DNA from: Welwitschia mirabilis
Lineage: Eukaryota; Gnetophyta; Gnetopsida; Welwitschiales
Assembly: GCA_051453625.1 (NCBI GenBank)
Contig: JBOZIK010000001.1
Span: 268,243,791-268,294,515 of the forward strand
DNA: 50,725 bases
Reading direction: 5' to 3'
Part shown: piece after piece, positions 47,895 through 50,725 of the stretch
How positions within the stretch are numbered: position 1 is the stretch's first letter
Layout of the letters: each line of letters begins with the position of its first letter
Program-made: the position numbers and the translations under genes
Notes under the pieces: generated by a model
Database searches by the model: none
Told to the model about the DNA's origin: nothing
The model's input: only the letters and a program-made list of their open reading frames with translations

Positions 47895-48737
47895 NNNNNN
47901 NNNNNNNNNNNNNNNNNNNNNNNNNNNNNNNNNNNNNNNNNNNNNNNNNNNNNNNNNNNNNNNNNNNNNNNNNNNNNNNNNNNNNNNNNNNNNNNNNNNN
48001 NNNNNNNNNNNNNNNNNNNNNNNNNNNNNNNNNNNNNNNNNNNNNNNNNNNNNNNNNNNNNNNNNNNNNNNNNNNNNNNNNNNNNNNNNNNNNNNNNNNN
48101 NNNNNNNNNNNNNNNNNNNNNNNNNNNNNNNNNNNNNNNNNNNNNNNNNNNNNNNNNNNNNNNNNNNNNNNNNNNNNNNNNNNNNNNNNNNNNNNNNNNN
48201 NNNNNNNNNNNNNNNNNNNNNNNNNNNNNNNNNNNNNNNNNNNNNNNNNNNNNNNNNNNNNNNNNNNNNNNNNNNNNNNNNNNNNNNNNNNNNNNNNNNN
48301 NNNNNNNNNNNNNNNNNNNNNNNNNNNNNNNNNNNNNNNNNNNNNNNNNNNNNNNNNNNNNNNNNNNNNNNNNNNNNNNNNNNNNNNNNNNNNNNNNNNN
48401 NNNNNNNNNNNNNNNNNNNNNNNNNNNNNNNNNNNNNNNNNNNNNNNNNNNNNNNNNNNNNNNNNNNNNNNNNNNNNNNNNNNNNNNNNNNNNNNNNNNN
48501 NNNNNNNNNNNNNNNNNNNNNNNNNNNNNNNNNNNNNNNNNNNNNNNNNNNNNNNNNNNNNNNNNNNNNNNNNNNNNNNNNNNNNNNNNNNNNNNNNNNN
48601 NNNNNNNNNNNNNNNNNNNNNNNNNNNNNNNNNNNNNNNNNNNNNNNNNNNNNNNNNNNNNNNNNNNNNNNNNNNNNNNNNNNNNNNNNNNNNNNNNNNN
48701 NNNNNNNNNNNNNNNNNNNNAGGGAGAGGGAGAGAGA
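47823..48737. repeat. (AC)36 microsatellite abutting an 826-N gap, (GA)-rich on the other side
   Basis: Bases 47823-47894 are 36 perfect AC dinucleotides that run straight into N (47895-48720). Sequence resumes with agggagagggagagagac. The compound simple repeat probably broke the assembly. The Thr-His and Val-Cys frames seen here are repeat artefacts. Confidence 0.95.
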
Positions 48738-49909
48738 CATAGTAATATGTAAGTTCATTAAAACTTTCATCATGATTTATAAAAGTATATTCTAATAAAT
48801 TGAAATATAGTATGCTCTAGAAATTCATTTTTTGATGAAAATCTAAGATTTCTTAATAACTTTCTTCTCTTTAAGTTATTTTATTTCATAAAGCATTCTT
48901 TTTAGTTATGTCCCAGAATAAAGTAAATAAAGTACCATAAATAAGTTCTCTAACTTTTTAAATTTTTTCTTCTAAACTAGTAACCCACTAAATTAATTTT
49001 TTAATAAATTCATTTAATAAGGAATTCTTGAAGTGTCTAATAAATATTCTTCTTACATAGTGTATAATCAAGCATGATGACAAAAATTATGATAAAGTTT
49101 TAACTTAGAAGGAAAATTTACTAATTAAGAGGTAAATGATTAATGATTTACAATAGAGTTATCATTTATAAAATTTTATTTCCTCTAATATACCTATATA
49201 AAAATTCAACCTAATTACTAATGAATTAAAAAAGAAAAATATCTAAGCCATGCCTATATTTTTCAAGAGATGAATTATTAGTACTATAACCTAGGATTAA
49301 GTCCTAAATCTAGGACTCTACAAAAGAAAAAAATTAACACATGTTATGTAACCTAACAAGAACCCTAATTCACTAAATTTTAGTGTTCTATTCTATTTTA
49401 ATTAATAATGCATTGCTAACTATGAAAATCATAATAGTTTCTATGCTTTAAAACCTATAAAATATCCACAAATTTTTTTTTTAAAAATAAAAATAATGTA
49501 AAAAAAGGATTGATAATTATCAACCAATATTAATGACCCATTGATAAGTGTTTAATAAATGATTGGACATGATTACTTTTACTATGACTAGAATTTAATA
49601 AACACTCTTCTTAATTTCTCCTCCATCTTATTTTTAATGTTGTCATTGATAAGTATAAGCACTTTTCATAGGATTATCCAAATGGAATAGGTGGAATAGA
49701 AGGAAAGGAAAAGCAAAGTATAAGGATGAAAGGATACATAAGATAGTTTATAAAGAAACTTTAATAAGATAAGAGAAAACCATCAATATCAATTATTAGA
49801 AAAAAATTATATTATAGGTGGACATAATAACCAAAAGTAGGAATTAGTAAATAAATGTTAAAGTATAAAATTATAATGATTGTAAAAAATAAGTTTATTA
49901 TACTTGATT
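48738..49909. other. AT-rich DNA, no gene recognised
   Basis: Stops in all frames and no retroelement motif. It forms the left flank of the GC-richer LTR that follows. Confidence 0.5.
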
Positions 49910-49983
49910 TGTTGAGAACCCATTGTCATTGATTAAATTAACAAGTTTTGTAGAATAGTCTTATGTGCAGGTATTCTCCAGAT

Positions 49984-50562
49984 CCGGCCGACCGATGGTT
50001 AATATCGAGCGACCGAATGTTCAAGAACTGTTAACACTGATTTAAAATCGGGCGACTGCACATTATTTTCTGGGCGACCGCATTTCACTCGGACTGATAC
50101 AATCTGCTGTCTCTAAGGGCGACCGAGCTTATTCATAAGGGCGACCGCATTTCACTCGGACTGATACAATCTGCTATCTCTAAGGGCGACCGAGCTTAAT
50201 CATAAGGGTGACCGCATTTCACTTGGACTGATTCAATCTGCTATCCTTAAGGGTGACCGAGATTATTCACATGGGCGACCATATGACTTGCAGTATACTC
50301 TAATCTGCTAGAAACACGGGCGACCGCAAATGTAAACAAGGGCGACCTCACGACATGCAGTGAGCCTCATCCAGATAGACATATGGGCGACCTACCATAA
50401 CTGTACGGGCGACCTAGTAAAGGGAGACCGGATATTTTCACAAGGGAGACCGATCTTGCACCATATCCTATACTGAGAAAATCTGCGAGAATACAGGGCG
50501 ACCGAAAGATAAAACACGGGCGACCGCAAGTACGGTCGACCGAATACAACGGAAGGTCGACC
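49984..50562 (+). repeat. array of about 20 GGGCGACCG-like motifs
   Basis: Motif starts (consensus GGGCGACCG; variants GGGTGACC, GGGAGACC, GGTCGACC) lie at 50072, 50117, 50139, 50184, 50206, 50251, 50273, 50318, 50340, 50385, 50407, 50422, 50444, 50496, 50518, 50534 and about 50555. Three earlier imperfect ones lie between 49985 and 50056. Spacing is mostly 22 or 45 bp. All are in the same orientation except that the last two become palindromic. They are likely transcription-factor binding sites or products of slippage; the factor is unknown. Confidence 0.9.
50072..50406 (+). repeat. five exact 67-bp higher-order units (45 + 22 bp)
   Basis: Units start at 50072, 50139, 50206, 50273 and 50340. 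Each contains a GGGCGACC motif at position 1 and another at position 46. Units 1 and 2 differ at 2 of 67 bases and unit 3 at about 10. Units 4 and 5 differ widely between the motifs, yet keep the 45 + 22 spacing to the base. Confidence 0.93.
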
Positions 50563-50564
50563 TT
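50533..50564. promoter_or_regulatory. two GGTCGACC palindromes 21 bp apart
   Basis: cggtcgaccg (50533-50542) and aaggtcgacctt (50553-50564) are perfect palindromes whose centres lie 21 bp apart. They close the GGGCGACC array on the promoter side. Confidence 0.8.
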
Positions 50565-50664
50565 ACGACGAAAAATTATATCCGTTGTAAACGCAACGGT
50601 TCGTTTGAAAAGCGCAACGGTTATTTAGAACATTGCAACGGTTCCTTTTCTTGTGCTTAAACGG
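50548..50664 (+). promoter_or_regulatory. cluster of AACGG (MSA/MYB3R-like) boxes
   Basis: GCAACGGTT occurs at 50593-50601, 50614-50622 and 50635-50643, exactly 21 bp apart. Further AACGG cores lie at 50548-50552 and 50660-50664 (+) and at 50582-50586 (reverse strand). AACGG is the core of the plant MSA element (YCYAACGGYYA), bound by three-repeat MYB proteins that drive G2/M-phase genes. The site at 50612-50622 matches 10 of 11 consensus positions. It also fits the general MYB core. The cluster lies about 20-140 bp upstream of the TATA box. Confidence 0.65.
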
Positions 50665-50683
50665 TCTTATGATTTCTCTCTAT

Positions 50684-50690
50684 TATAAAA
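50684..50690 (+). promoter_or_regulatory. TATA box of the LTR promoter
   Basis: TATAAAA within tctattataaaagcc, followed by a leader with cttcctctaaacac. Transcription would start near 50715 and run to the right, out of the window. Confidence 0.75.
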
Positions 50691-50725
50691 GCCTTCCTCT
50701 AAACACAAGAAATACACTGATGATC

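Larger units (their letters stand above)
49910..50725 (+). mobile_element. U3/promoter part of a young LTR retrotransposon, running off the window
   Basis: From about 49970 base composition changes abruptly to GC- and CpG-rich and stays so to the edge. TGTTGAGAACCC at 49910 is a plausible LTR start (TG), although the true end could be elsewhere. The region then holds a dense array of short repeats, a cluster of AACGG boxes, a TATA box at 50684 and a leader. This is the layout of a plant LTR U3 with tandem enhancer repeats upstream of the promoter, as known for tobacco Tnt1 and Tto1. Retention of many CpG sites suggests recent insertion. Element family, R/U5, PBS and coding region lie beyond the window. 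A host gene promoter built of such repeats is the alternative. Confidence 0.6.

Noticed and set aside
50367-50549. 60-codon minus-strand ORF
   Set aside because: It is a shadow of the GGGCGACC repeat array; the repeated Gly/Arg/Ser-Pro pattern mirrors the repeats.
50072-50562. Regular repeats resembling a CRISPR array
   Set aside because: Repeats are only 8-9 bp, spacers are themselves repeated, and the context is plant LTR-like with a TATA box; no cas genes.
1-50725. tRNA, rRNA or other RNA genes
   Set aside because: No cloverleaf with paired A and B boxes and no rRNA-like stretch was seen. The CCA-like end at 42789-42805 is a PBS, not a tRNA.

Overview
The window is repeat-rich nuclear DNA from a flowering plant. 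It is very AT-rich and gene-poor, and no intact host protein-coding gene or RNA gene could be supported. What is recognisable is layer upon layer of decayed LTR retrotransposons of Ty1/copia and Ty3/gypsy type. Nearly all of them carry in-frame stops and frameshifts, often where the families have Gln, Arg or Trp. This, with scarce CpG, is what long methylation-driven C-to-T decay would leave. Plant assignment rests on the element lineages (Athila/Tat-like gypsy, a plant chromovirus, copia) and LTR promoter style; the species cannot be told from the sequence.

Layout. 1-5.3 kb: unassigned AT-rich DNA with two assembly gaps, then a 198-bp tandem duplication (5.27-5.66 kb). 5.9-6.9 kb: copia RT/RNase H relic (+). 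8.2-8.7 kb: gypsy gag relic (-). 10.6-12.8 kb: Athila-like RT/RNase H/integrase relic (+). 13-18.5 kb: unassigned, with a 914-N gap. 18.6-21.2 kb: chromovirus pol relic (+) followed by an LTR-like promoter. 23.5-24.4 kb: copia RT pieces, possibly in opposed orientations. 27.3-28.8 kb: copia RT/RNase H relic (+). 30.4-31.3 kb: copia gag/protease relic (+). 31.27-32.23 kb: a lone LTR (copy A). 33.45-43.78 kb: the best preserved old element, a minus-strand Athila/Tat-like retrotransposon with two LTRs (B and C), PBS, gag with a CCHC knuckle, protease, RT, RNase H, integrase, a 3' non-pol region and a PPT. This element sits inside the RT gene of another Athila-like relic (43.79-45.35 kb, +). 46-49.9 kb: unassigned, with a long (AC)n tract and gaps.

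The last 0.8 kb (about 49.91-50.73 kb) is strikingly different. It is GC- and CpG-rich, looks undecayed, and has the form of the U3 promoter of a young LTR retrotransposon running off the right edge. It holds about 20 copies of a GGGCGACCG-like motif, ten of them in five exact 67-bp units made of 45 + 22 bp. Next come two GGTCGACC palindromes 21 bp apart, three GCAACGGTT boxes each 21 bp apart (the core of plant mitosis-specific MYB3R/MSA sites), and a TATAAAA box. This is the most interesting part of the window.

A second point of interest lies inside the 33.5-43.8 kb element. Between integrase and 3' LTR there is a degenerate tandem repeat, and next to it a decayed reading frame on the opposite strand with its own TATA-like box. 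This is the arrangement of the extra antisense ORFs known from some plant Ty3/gypsy lineages.
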